Positions 16,472 through 24,483 of a DNA stretch of 64,000 nt are shown one piece after another. The translations under genes and the position numbers were made by a program. The first letter of the stretch is position 1, and each line of letters opens with the position of its first letter. The notes under the pieces are model-generated. The model had not been told where the DNA came from. It ran no database searches and saw only the letters and a list, made by a program, of their open reading frames with translations. Source of the DNA: Staphylococcus sp. (GTDB lineage: Bacteria > Bacteroidota > Bacteroidia > Bacteroidales > Muribaculaceae); contig JAMPDC010000001.1 in NCBI GenBank assembly GCA_023665865.1, positions 1,023,996 through 1,087,995 on the forward strand, written 5' to 3'.

Positions 16472-16539
16472 GATGGTGATGTGTTAGATTATGAGTATGT
16501 TGTTTTAATATTTTAGTCACGCGAAATTTTTGTGCGCGC

Positions 16540-16547
16540 AAAGGTAG
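16540..16547 (-). promoter_or_regulatory. -7 promoter element of the DUF2795 gene
   Basis: Minus strand TACCTTTG, preceded 19 bases upstream by ATTG (one mismatch to TTTG). Confidence 0.65.
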
Positions 16548-16612
16548 TCATTTTCTATATATATACAATCGAATCACTATAGGTAATTGTTAAATCTTCT
16601 AAACATTTGTTG

Positions 16613-16647
16613 TTTGGAACGGAATTAGTAAATTATTGCTACCTTTG
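16613..16647 (+). promoter_or_regulatory. Promoter of the TonB-dependent receptor gene
   Basis: TTTG (16613-16616), 23 bases, TACCTTTG (16640-16647). The spacer is slightly long. The ATG at 16684 follows 36 bases after the -7 box. Confidence 0.6.
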
Positions 16648-16683
16648 CACTCTGTTTTTCCCAACCATAAAATTCCAATCATT

Positions 16684-18954
16684 ATGCCGTCATTGTGTCG
16701 CATCGCGTTTTTATCTTTTATGTTTGGCCTTTCGTCTCTATCAGGTTATGGTGCGGAGGTGCCCGACGGTGCCGCTCCGGTGGTTTTGACCGAGGGGCCC
16801 GACACTCTTGCTGTCGGTGAGGTGACGGTCACGTCGATCAAGCAGGCCCGTTCGCTTCTGCGTCAGCCGGTGACGGTGACTACCATCGGTCAGCGTGAGC
16901 TTGAGCGGTTCAATGTCTCGGCTATGAAAGGAGTGTCGGAAATCGCGCCCAACTTTTTCATGCCGGAATATGGTTCGAGGATGACTTCCTCGGTCTATGT
17001 GCGCGGTATCGGTGCGCGCATTGATCAGCCAGCGGTTGGTCTGAATGTCGACAATGTGCCGTATCTCAACAAGGATGCCTATGATTTCGACATGATGGAT
17101 ATCCAGCGCATCGAGGTGCTCCGCGGGCCGCAGTCGACTCTCTACGGGCGCAATACGATTGCCGGTCTTATCAACATTACTACGCTGTCGCCGCTCTACT
17201 ATCAGGGTCTGCGGGCGGTGGCTGAGGCGGCTACGGCCAATAATTACCGGGCGGGTCTGTCGTACTATGGTCTGCTTTCCGAGTCGCTGGGCATGTCGGT
17301 CAGTGCCTCCGGGGGATATCGCGGAGGATATTTCACGAATCTCTACGACGGTTCCAAGGCTGACCGTGAGCGTACGTGGGCCGGACGCTGGAAGACGGCC
17401 TGGCGTCCTAAGTCAAATCTGCTTGTCGAAAATGTGGCTTCTGTCGGACATGCCTACCAGACGGGCTATCCCTATGCCTACAGCGAGACTGACAGGATTG
17501 AGTATAACGATCCGTGTTATTACAAACGCACTACTTTCACCGATGGGTTGACCGTCAACTGGGCCAACAGCTATTTCACCTTGTCGTCGATCACCGGCTT
17601 CCAGTATCTTGACGATGACCTGGTGCTTGACCAGGACTTCCTTCCGGAGAGCTATTTCACTTTGCGTCAGCGTCAGCATGACCGCAATATCACGCAGGAT
17701 ATCGTCATGCGCGGCAATGCGGGATCCTACGGTTGGCTGGCCGGAGTGTTCGGCTTCTATAAATATGCCGACATCGGCGCGCCTGTGACTTTCAAGGAGG
17801 ATGGTATAGAGAATCTTATACTCAAGGGTGTCAATTCGCAGTTGCCACCGACGATGCGTCTTGGCTGGGACAGCGACAGATTGCTGCTCGGCTCTGATTT
17901 CGAGCTTCCTGTGAAGGGGGTTGCCCTCTATCACCAGAGTTCCTATGATATTGACAATTTCACGTTTGCGCTCGGCTTGCGTTTTGACTATGAGCACACG
18001 GCCATGACCTATCATAGCCAGTGTGAGACCTCGTGCACGATGTGGAATCTGCGCAACCCGCAGGGGCCTGTCGCAATGGGGACGACAAAGGTCTCGATCA
18101 ATGACCGTGCACGTCTATCGCAGCATTTCACACAGCTTCTGCCCAAGATGAGTGTGACATACCATCTTCCCCACTCGGCGCTCTTCTTCTCCGTGGCCAA
18201 GGGCTACAAGGCGGGAGGTTTCAACACTCAGATGTTTTCCGATTTCCTCCAGCAGCGCCTGATGGAAGAGCTCGGACGTCCGGTTGACTATGATGTCGAC
18301 AAGATGGTGAAGTATCGCCCCGAAGTTTCGTGGAACTATGAGCTCGGCGGTCATTTCAGTGTCGACCAGGGGCGAGTCTATTCGTCATTCGCCCTGTTTC
18401 TGATCGAGTGCCGTGACCAGCAGCTGACCATGTTCCCGGAAGGGACGACCACCGGCCGTGTGATGGCCAATGCAGGGCGCACGCGCAGCACCGGCGGGGA
18501 GTTCACGCTCAACTATAATCCCACTGAGCGCTGGCGTTTCAATCTTGCCTACGGCTATACCCATGCGACTTTCCGCCGTTTCTCAGACGGGCGTGAGGAT
18601 TACCGTGGCAACCACGTGCCCTATGCGCCTTCCAACACTCTCTTTCTTGCCGCTTCATACCGTCAACCCCTCCGCTCGTCGTTTTTCAAGGCTCTGACTC
18701 TGACGGCCGACACGCGCGGCACCGGTTCGATCTACTGGGACGAGGCCAATCTCTACCGCCAGCCTTTCTACACGGAATTTGGTGCCGACCTGCGCCTTGA
18801 GCTCCCCTTCGGCTCGCTTGACGTTTGGGGCAAGAATCTCGCCGACAAGAAATTTTCGACATTCCGCTACGAGTCAATGTCAAACAGTTTCTTCCAGCGC
18901 GGACTTCCGGCCCGCGGGGGTGTCACTCTCCGGCTCGATTTCTCATTGCTCTGA
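16684..18954 (+). CDS. TonB-dependent outer-membrane receptor
   Basis: 756 residues. Signal peptide (FLSFMFGLSSLSGYGA), then a plug domain that starts near residue 45 (TVTSIKQARSLLRQPVTV) with the typical VYVRGIGARIDQPAVGLNVD, RIEVLRGPQSTLYGRNTIAG and INITT stretches, and a long beta-barrel with aromatic strand ends and the late motif ELGGHF. It lacks the N-terminal carboxypeptidase-like domain of SusC proteins and has no SusD partner, so it resembles siderophore or cofactor receptors rather than glycan importers. Substrate unknown. The start at 16684 places the ATG after the promoter. Confidence 0.88.
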   Translation: MPSLCRIAFLSFMFGLSSLSGYGAEVPDGAAPVVLTEGPDTLAVGEVTVTSIKQARSLLRQPVTVTTIGQRELERFNVSAMKGVSEIAPNFFMPEYGSRMTSSVYVRGIGARIDQPAVGLNVDNVPYLNKDAYDFDMMDIQRIEVLRGPQSTLYGRNTIAGLINITTLSPLYYQGLRAVAEAATANNYRAGLSYYGLLSESLGMSVSASGGYRGGYFTNLYDGSKADRERTWAGRWKTAWRPKSNLLVENVASVGHAYQTGYPYAYSETDRIEYNDPCYYKRTTFTDGLTVNWANSYFTLSSITGFQYLDDDLVLDQDFLPESYFTLRQRQHDRNITQDIVMRGNAGSYGWLAGVFGFYKYADIGAPVTFKEDGIENLILKGVNSQLPPTMRLGWDSDRLLLGSDFELPVKGVALYHQSSYDIDNFTFALGLRFDYEHTAMTYHSQCETSCTMWNLRNPQGPVAMGTTKVSINDRARLSQHFTQLLPKMSVTYHLPHSALFFSVAKGYKAGGFNTQMFSDFLQQRLMEELGRPVDYDVDKMVKYRPEVSWNYELGGHFSVDQGRVYSSFALFLIECRDQQLTMFPEGTTTGRVMANAGRTRSTGGEFTLNYNPTERWRFNLAYGYTHATFRRFSDGREDYRGNHVPYAPSNTLFLAASYRQPLRSSFFKALTLTADTRGTGSIYWDEANLYRQPFYTEFGADLRLELPFGSLDVWGKNLADKKFSTFRYESMSNSFFQRGLPARGGVTLRLDFSLL

Positions 18955-19105
18955 CGCAGAGGGCGCCGCGTTTGTGTTTTTTTAACGAAAAACGGAGGGT
19001 TTACGCTACAATATAGGTGAGAGCACACCGTTTCTTAGATTGATAGAGACCAATTATCGAAAACTACATACTTTTATAAATAGCATCCAATCTCAACTAA
19101 AGACT

Positions 19106-20047
19106 ATGAAGAAATCTCTTCTATCGTTTGGAGTGGCAGCAGCCGCCGCCATTTCCATGACATCCTGCCTTGGCAACAGCACTTCTGACAGTGTCAGCAC
19201 ATTTAACTATGGCAATAAAGATTGTTTCAACCGTGTCGTCGACGCTCAGACCGGCGAGACTTCGATCACACTCAATCCTGTCTACACTTTCCGCTATAAC
19301 TTCTCAAAGGAGTCGCTTGATGCAGAGCTTTCCAATATCAAGCTCGGCGACGGCTTCAGCTCGCTTGCCTTCAAGCTCATCGGCCTTTCCCTCAAGCAGG
19401 ATACGAAAGATGGATTTCTCGTGTCGAGCGGCCGTGATATCATCCCCTATGGCGCTGAGCAGAGCTTCGTGTTTGACACCTTCAATCTCCGCTCGCTTCC
19501 CGGCCGTCGTCTCGGCAACTACAGCATCCCTGTCTACATGCTGACCTATACCATCAACAACCGCTATCGTGTGACCGTCTATCCGACCACCTCATTCTTC
19601 GTGGGTTCGACCGAGTCGATGACAACCAATCCCGACGCTACTACAGTCTCTTATACCGACAAGGGGGGCGAGTCATACTACAGCGTGCAGCTTGATCCTG
19701 AGAAGATGAAGGCAAAGCTCCTTGTCGCAGGCGTGAAGTTTAACTCCACCATGGCATCTCAGAACTTTACTGTGACCAATCTTCCCCTTGAGCTTACCGC
19801 CAATGGCTATAAGGTGGTCAGCGAGCCCGGCAAGACCTACGAGATGGTTGACCCCAACAACAAGGTAATCGCCAACTGCTCGATCAAGGATATCAATATC
19901 AACACCCAGAGCATGGACTACGGCACAACTATCTCTTTCAGAGTTGACTTGCAGAATCTCAGCGAGAAAGACAATGCCGAGTACATCGCAGTGGCCAATC
20001 TCCGCTATCTCATCTATACCACTACGGATACCAACAAACCCAACTGA
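19106..20047 (+). CDS. Lipoprotein of unknown function
   Basis: 313 residues. The signal peptide MKKSLLSFGVAAAAAISMTSC ends in a lipobox with Cys21. The mature part is beta-rich with many short hydrophobic strands and ends in NLRYLIYTTTDTNKPN. No known domain recognised. It follows the TonB-dependent receptor by 151 bases on the same strand, so it could be its surface or periplasmic partner, but a separate promoter cannot be excluded. The ATG at 19106 was chosen because the upstream extension would bury the signal peptide. Confidence 0.7.
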   Translation: MKKSLLSFGVAAAAAISMTSCLGNSTSDSVSTFNYGNKDCFNRVVDAQTGETSITLNPVYTFRYNFSKESLDAELSNIKLGDGFSSLAFKLIGLSLKQDTKDGFLVSSGRDIIPYGAEQSFVFDTFNLRSLPGRRLGNYSIPVYMLTYTINNRYRVTVYPTTSFFVGSTESMTTNPDATTVSYTDKGGESYYSVQLDPEKMKAKLLVAGVKFNSTMASQNFTVTNLPLELTANGYKVVSEPGKTYEMVDPNNKVIANCSIKDININTQSMDYGTTISFRVDLQNLSEKDNAEYIAVANLRYLIYTTTDTNKPN

Positions 20048-20084
20048 TCAGCCGGGGCTTGAATCCCCTTGAAATCATATAGCC

Positions 20085-20134
20085 GAAGGGCGTCCTCGAC
20101 CGGATTGATAAAAGACCGGTTGAGGGCGCCCTTC
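20085..20134 (+). terminator. Long stem-loop between convergent genes
   Basis: A 19-bp stem (20085-20103 with 20116-20134, two G-U pairs, 12-base loop) lies between the lipoprotein gene and the convergent WYL regulator. There is no T run after it, so termination is likely but not of the classic type. Confidence 0.55.
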
Positions 20135-20166
20135 AGTCATAAGTTGTCTTCACTCCCCGCTTTCCA

Positions 20167-21060
20167 CTATTCATATTGCCCGAGAGCGTCGCGGAGAGCG
20201 TTGGTCACCATGATCCGCAGTTCGGCAGGGGCCATGACCTTGACGTCGGGGCCGAGCGAGAGGAGTTCGGCCACAAGGTCGGGGGTGAGTCGCAGACGGT
20301 AGAAGAAATTGGAGTAGTCATCGTGGATCTCCTCACGCTGGGAGTGGTGGAGCGGGAGTGCCCGCAGATATTTTGCGCGGCGGGGATTGGCGCGGATGAT
20401 GACCTCGTGGGGCTCGGCCTGGGTGAAGACGATGCCGAAGGAGTCGCGCACGAAGGAGTCGGAGTCGAAGTCGGCGGGGATTTCAAAAGTATCGGTGCCG
20501 ATGACCACGTCGGCCATGCGGTCGAGCGCGTAGGTCTTGATCTGGTTGTCGCGGAGATTGAGTCCGGTGACATACCAGCGCTGGCGGAATATCTTCATGA
20601 AATATGGCTCGATGACCACGTCGCGCGTCGGGTTGATGCGTGTGTAGGGGCGGTAGATGAAGTGGAGCTGCCGGTGCTCGCGCAGGGCTGAGATGACTTG
20701 CGACAGATAGAGCCTTGCGGAGGGGACATCCTCGACAAAGACCCTGTCGGAGACATCGTGGAGAGTCGACAGCACGTTGCTCATCGTGGCCGAATTGAGC
20801 AGCCAGTCGGTGACGCTCGCCTGATGGGAGTTGTTGGTGTCGATATAGTATTCGTAGGTCGAGGGATTACACTCGATGTTGATGTTAAAGAGCTCCTCGA
20901 TGGCGTTGCGGTAGTTGTAGAATGTGCGACGCGGCATGGGGGAGCCGTCTGAGAACTGTGATTTGGCCCACAGTTGGCCTATCTGTTCCCTGGAGATTGC
21001 TCCGTAGCGCCTGATGGTGTCTATCAGCCAGATGTAGCGGGCGAGATTGTTGCGTGACAT
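20167..21060 (-). CDS. WYL-domain transcriptional regulator
   Basis: 297 residues. The N-terminus is a helix-turn-helix segment (about 5-60: RYIWLIDTIRRYGAISREQI, then PRRTFYNYRNAIEEL). The central part is a WYL domain (RWYVTGLNLRDNQIKTYALDRM; RPYTRINPTRDVVIEPYFM), followed by a WYL C-terminal extension. WYL proteins bind nucleic-acid or nucleotide ligands and control, for example, DNA-damage or defence genes. The ATG at 21060 gives the conserved start. It follows the antiporter gene by 59 bases and could share its transcript; the target genes are unknown. Confidence 0.85.
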   Translation of the reverse strand: MSRNNLARYIWLIDTIRRYGAISREQIGQLWAKSQFSDGSPMPRRTFYNYRNAIEELFNINIECNPSTYEYYIDTNNSHQASVTDWLLNSATMSNVLSTLHDVSDRVFVEDVPSARLYLSQVISALREHRQLHFIYRPYTRINPTRDVVIEPYFMKIFRQRWYVTGLNLRDNQIKTYALDRMADVVIGTDTFEIPADFDSDSFVRDSFGIVFTQAEPHEVIIRANPRRAKYLRALPLHHSQREEIHDDYSNFFYRLRLTPDLVAELLSLGPDVKVMAPAELRIMVTNALRDALGQYE

Positions 21061-21119
21061 GTTGGTGGTGGGATATGATTTGAGGTAGAAGTCGGTGTAT
21101 GGGGGTTGTCTCCCCGAGG

Positions 21120-22433
21120 TCAGTTGAGCCGCCGGGGGAAGAGGAAGATGATCGACAGGATGATCATGCCGGCGAGTGCCCAGGGATAGTAGAGATAGGG
21201 GAATGGTGCGGCCGGAGAGATTCCTGCAAGCGAGGTGGCGAGCAGGGTCTGTGCGCCGTAGGGTATGAGACATTGCACCACACACGAGGCTGAGTCGAGA
21301 AGCGAGGCGCTTTTGCGCGGGTCGATGCCGAAGCGCTTGGCTATGTCGCGCGAGATGCCGCCGACAGTGATGATGGCGACAGTGTTGTTGGCCGTGCAGA
21401 GATTGACGATCCCGACGAGGACGGCGAGTATGGCCTGTGCGCCACGGCGTCCGCTGATATGCGAGCTGAGTCCCTGGAGCAGAAACTGTATGCCTCCGGC
21501 TGCCTTTATCAGTCCGAGCATCCCTGCGGCGAGGAGGGTGATGATGATGAGTTCGCCCATGCCGTTGATGCCGCTTCCCGCAAAGGTTGCCATGTCGATG
21601 AGTTGATAGCCGGTGAAGAGGCCCATGATGATGGCTGTCAGTATGCCGAGCGAGAGGACTATGGTGACATTGATTCCGGCGATTGCGGTGGCGAGGACGA
21701 CGATGTAGGGGAGGATGAGCATGTGGTTGCTCTCCTCGCTCAGTGTGATTGGAGGAGTCTCCTGCCCCATGACGATATAGGCTGCGAGGGTCACGAGTGC
21801 GGCCGGGAGAGCTATCCAGAGGTTGGCCTTGAATTTGTCGGCCATGTTGCATCCCTGGGAGCGGGTGGCGGCGATGGTAGTGTCGGAGATAAACGACAGG
21901 TTGTCGCCGAAAAAAGCTCCGCCGAGGATGACGGCGACATAGAATGGCGTGGAGCCGTCGACCATCTGCGAGATCTCCACCGCAAGCGGTGTGAGGGCCA
22001 CGACGGTGCCGACCGAGGTGCCGACCGACAGGGAGATGAAGCAGGCGGCGAAGAAGAGGGTGGGCACCACTGCCTCAGGCGGGAATACGCGCAGCGTCAG
22101 ATTGACCGTTGCGTCGATGGCTCCTATCTCTTTGGCAAGTGTGGCGAAGGCGCCGGCGAGCACAAACACCCATATCATGTAGAGAATGTTGAAGTGGCCT
22201 GCGGCCCGCGAGAATGTCTCGATGCGGTCCATCAGCGGGCGTCCGCGGTAGATGACCACGGCCCACATCGAGGCGATGACGAGGGCCACGGAGATAGGCA
22301 TCTTGTAGAAATCGTCGAGGACTATGGAGACGACGACATAAAGCAGCAGGAAGACCATGACCGGCGACAGTGCGAGCCATCCGCGCTGCGCGGGGATATG
22401 CTGTTCGGTATCTATAGGGGATTGGCTGACCAT
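21120..22433 (-). CDS. NhaC-type Na+/H+ antiporter
   Basis: 437 residues with about 11-12 membrane helices. Typical NhaC-family stretches are SVGTSVGTVVALTPLAVEI, GAFFGDNLSFISDTTIAATRSQGC, and NLCTANNTVAIITVGGISRDIA. The paired GDNLS/SDTT residues are conserved in sodium/proton and malate/lactate antiporters of this family. It sits in the inner membrane and would exchange Na+ or an organic acid for protons; the substrate is not fixed by sequence. Followed by the WYL regulator gene. Confidence 0.88.
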   Translation of the reverse strand: MVSQSPIDTEQHIPAQRGWLALSPVMVFLLLYVVVSIVLDDFYKMPISVALVIASMWAVVIYRGRPLMDRIETFSRAAGHFNILYMIWVFVLAGAFATLAKEIGAIDATVNLTLRVFPPEAVVPTLFFAACFISLSVGTSVGTVVALTPLAVEISQMVDGSTPFYVAVILGGAFFGDNLSFISDTTIAATRSQGCNMADKFKANLWIALPAALVTLAAYIVMGQETPPITLSEESNHMLILPYIVVLATAIAGINVTIVLSLGILTAIIMGLFTGYQLIDMATFAGSGINGMGELIIITLLAAGMLGLIKAAGGIQFLLQGLSSHISGRRGAQAILAVLVGIVNLCTANNTVAIITVGGISRDIAKRFGIDPRKSASLLDSASCVVQCLIPYGAQTLLATSLAGISPAAPFPYLYYPWALAGMIILSIIFLFPRRLN

Positions 22434-22523
22434 TTTTTTTATCTGTAGACAGGTATTTCACACAAAAATACGCAATTTCGTGAAAGCCCGCAAATATCTT
22501 GACCGGCTCACGGATAAGGGCAT

Positions 22524-22552
22524 AAAAAAACGCTCCTTTGCTTAAAGGAACG
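22524..22552 (-). terminator. Intrinsic terminator behind the 35-residue ORF
   Basis: On the minus strand a 9-bp stem (22552-22544 with 22539-22531, one G-T pair, loop of 4) is followed by seven T (22530-22524). It lies 35 bases past the stop of the small ORF. Confidence 0.85.
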
Positions 22553-22587
22553 CGGCTGTGTTTGTTGCAACGATTGGTAAGCCCGGC

Positions 22588-22695
22588 TTACTTCTCGTTG
22601 ACGCTTTTCGTCTCATTCAGATAGAGCTCTGCGCGAGCGATGCAGTAATTGACTGTACGAAAGGCGTTAGCGGCTTTTTTGAAAATGTTGTTCAT
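22588..22695 (-). CDS. 35-residue small protein, unknown
   Basis: ATG at 22695, TAA at 22590-22588. The peptide starts MNNIFKKAANAFRTVNY and ends ELYLNETKSVNEK: a basic amphipathic N-terminal half and a polar tail, no membrane helix. A -7 box lies 53 bases upstream and an intrinsic terminator just downstream, so this is a discrete short transcript of about 210 bases. Codon choice (GCC, ATC, CTC, GAG) resembles genuine genes here. It could instead be a small RNA. I do not recognise the family. Confidence 0.6.
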   Translation of the reverse strand: MNNIFKKAANAFRTVNYCIARAELYLNETKSVNEK

Positions 22696-22748
22696 AATAA
22701 AAAGAATTTAATAAGACTTTTTAAACAGGTTTCGTATTAAAAACACTG

Positions 22749-22756
22749 CAAAGATA
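22749..22756 (-). promoter_or_regulatory. -7 promoter element of the small ORF transcript
   Basis: Minus strand TATCTTTG, exact match to TAnnTTTG. The -33 box is not clear. Predicted start of transcription is near 22742. Confidence 0.6.
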
Positions 22757-22855
22757 CAAAATGTTTTTGAATTATGTTTTATAACATAAAAATTTATATC
22801 CAAGCCCACTTTGCCGGTCGTTTTGAGTCGGAATTAAATCTGGTTGGATGTCTGC

Positions 22856-22929
22856 ACTCTATAGTCTGTTGATAAATGAGTGTTTTATTCTCATCTTAGC
22901 AGTCTGAAGAATGACATCCTATAGTGATC
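22856..22929 (+). promoter_or_regulatory. Possible controller-protein (C-box) sites
   Basis: ACTCTATAGTC at 22856-22866 and CATCCTATAGTG at 22915-22926 share the core CTATAGT 60 bases apart, directly upstream of the controller gene. Known C-boxes of restriction systems have a GACT-spacer-AGTC pattern around a TAT centre, which the first site partly matches. No good TTTG/TAnnTTTG promoter is seen in 22760-22936. The identification is tentative. Confidence 0.3.
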
Positions 22930-22936
22930 AAACAAT

Positions 22937-23173
22937 ATGGCGCACATGCAGATAAATAGTAAAGACGAGAAGAAGATTGTCGAACGCTTTTCGCATAATA
23001 TCAGAACCTTAAGGCAATCAGCCGGGCTCTCCCAGGAGAAGCTCGCTGAATTGTCGGGGCTTCACCGTACATATATCGGGTCCTTAGAGCGTTCGGAAAA
23101 AGTGCCTTCGTTGCTTACTATTGTAAAAATAGCGTCGGCACTGAAAGTAAAAAATTCTCAATTAATAGATTAG
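22937..23173 (+). CDS. XRE-family regulator, likely restriction controller protein
   Basis: 78 residues, almost only a helix-turn-helix (residues 20-75): NIRTLRQSAGLSQEKLAELSGLHRTYIGSLERSEKVPS. Length and the stretch GLHRTYIGS are typical of C proteins, which time the expression of type II restriction enzymes after the methyltransferase. Its stop is only 4 bases before the endonuclease gene, the classic C-R arrangement. The start could also be the ATG at 22946. AT-rich region, probably acquired. Confidence 0.75.
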   Translation: MAHMQINSKDEKKIVERFSHNIRTLRQSAGLSQEKLAELSGLHRTYIGSLERSEKVPSLLTIVKIASALKVKNSQLID

Positions 23174-23177
23174 CCTT

Positions 23178-23690
23178 ATGGGAAGTATAAACAACAGATT
23201 GCGTCGCAAGTGGCAGGACTATGGTGGAACACATGCTACAGCCGCCGAACATTCTTTTATCGGTGTATTTTCGAGACTCTTTGAGGGTACTGAGTATGAG
23301 GTTATGAGTCAACCAACCGCTTTTAGGGATATATACGTTAATGTGGAGTTGTCGCCTGAAGAACTTGAGGCTATCTACACACCGACAGAGCGTATTACTA
23401 AACATGGGATTCAACCCGATGGCGCCATCCGCAATACGAGGACCGGTAAAGTTATTTATATCGAGATAAAACGGCAGGATGGATGGGTTGAGGGCAAGCC
23501 TCGTTCAGCTGGAAGAGGAAATGCCCATGAACGGCTTTGCAAATATTTCACACCCGGTTTGCTTGGAACACTAAGGGAGGCGGGCAATATAACGGCTCCC
23601 CACCTCCCGTTTTGGATTGTCTTTCAAGGAGATATTACTCGGGATCCTTGCCGGGTCAGATTATCAATGAGGAATATTCAACAGCTTTGA
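23178..23690 (+). CDS. Type II restriction endonuclease, MunI-like, C-terminally truncated
   Basis: 170 residues. The segment KHGIQPDGAIRNTRTGKVIYIEIKRQDGW contains a PD-(D/E)xK nuclease core: Asp81 and Glu96-x-Lys98. This and the following GRGNAHERLCKYFTPGLL and PFWIVFQGDITRDP stretches resemble the MunI family (from memory; MunI itself recognises CAATTG). Relatives run about 200 residues, whereas this frame leaves the family after DPCRVR and ends in an unrelated tail (LSMRNIQQL). The break coincides with the start of a helicase-like fragment. No methyltransferase gene is within the window, so the enzyme should be inactive or the host protected elsewhere. Confidence 0.6.
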   Translation: MGSINNRLRRKWQDYGGTHATAAEHSFIGVFSRLFEGTEYEVMSQPTAFRDIYVNVELSPEELEAIYTPTERITKHGIQPDGAIRNTRTGKVIYIEIKRQDGWVEGKPRSAGRGNAHERLCKYFTPGLLGTLREAGNITAPHLPFWIVFQGDITRDPCRVRLSMRNIQQL

Positions 23691-24127
23691 TGGAAAACAC
23701 GTCTCTTGATTTAACTACGGTTTTCCTGCTTGACCGAGTGCAGAGGAATAAGTCCATAAGTAAAGAGGCTCGAGCAAAACTTCGTGATCTAAATCTCATC
23801 GAAGGACGTCATCCACATATCATTATCAGTAGGAAAATCGCACAGATAACCCACCGGGAGGCCGAGTACACAGCACTTAAAGGATTTGACGATGAATTCT
23901 GTAAGGATTTAATACTTAAATCTCTTCGTGAGCATGCACGGTTGAAACGAACTCAAATTAATGATTTGCTCTTAAAAAGATTACCGGATATTCTGGATGA
24001 GCGCCAAAAGAATAATCATATTGATTATCTTCTTAAACAACTCCGAAAGAATGGCAAGATTCATGTAGGAGCCAATAAGCACTGGGAGCTCGGGCCGGAC
24101 CAACAAAGCACCGGAAAGAAGGATTGA
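23690..24127 (+). pseudogene. C-terminal fragment of an AlbA_2/RecG-like DNA-binding ATPase
   Basis: From an ATG that overlaps the endonuclease stop (TGATG) 145 residues can be made: ENTSLDLTTVFLLDRVQ, then RAKLRDLNLIEGRHPHIIIS, GFDDEFCKDLILKSLREHA and DILDERQKNNHIDYLLKQL. These are the winged-helix C-terminal parts of Schlafen AlbA_2-type proteins (often annotated as RecG-like helicases, 450-550 residues). The N-terminal AlbA and ATP-binding parts are absent. The frame extends upstream to 23537 through endonuclease sequence, but the similarity starts near 23660. A deletion seems to have fused two genes. Confidence 0.65.
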
Positions 24128-24408
24128 GTTTAGATCGGGCATGGATTTCTATGCGGGACATTATGAATCATTCCGTGAACTTTCCGCTAAAATTCCGTGA
24201 AAAATTCCGTGAAAGGGCGACGCACGTCATCGTATTGCACTGTATTTCAGGGTAATATTATCATGCGAAAGCCATTGCTTATTCCGTGAAATTTCCAGTA
24301 AATTCCGACAAATCTCATAATGGCACAAATGGGAAATGACTTTTAGAGTTTTTCATCTCCCCGATAGACTTCCTATTTTTATGCTCTAAATATAAACAAA
24401 ACTCAATC
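24128..24408 (+). other. Non-coding stretch with repeated ATTCCGTGAA
   Basis: ATTCCGTGAA or close variants recur at about 24170, 24190, 24203 and 24280. In one frame, beginning at ATG 24163, this reads MNHSVNFPLKFREKFRERA and stops at 30 residues. Runs of FREKF/FPEN type are common in tails of AlbA_2-type proteins of Bacteroidetes (from memory), so this is probably further gene debris. No RNA gene seen. Confidence 0.45.
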
Positions 24409-24453
24409 AATCGGATAAACAGCGTAAGGTTTGTTTGTCCGATTAATTTTTTT
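24409..24453 (+). terminator. Intrinsic terminator of the restriction remnant
   Basis: A 13-bp stem (24409-24421 with 24432-24444, one G-T pair) is followed by a T run at 24447-24453. Confidence 0.8.
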
Positions 24454-24483
24454 GCTTTGGCTGTTCAATAATATCTTTTACCG

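Noticed and set aside
21100-21852. N-terminal extension of the WYL regulator frame
   Set aside because: The extra part is out-of-frame sequence of the antiporter gene, rich in Arg/His/Pro; the regulator starts at the ATG at 21060.
22558-22740. 60-codon plus-strand ORF over the small-ORF transcript
   Set aside because: It lies antisense to the promoter/ORF/terminator unit and has no supporting signals of its own.
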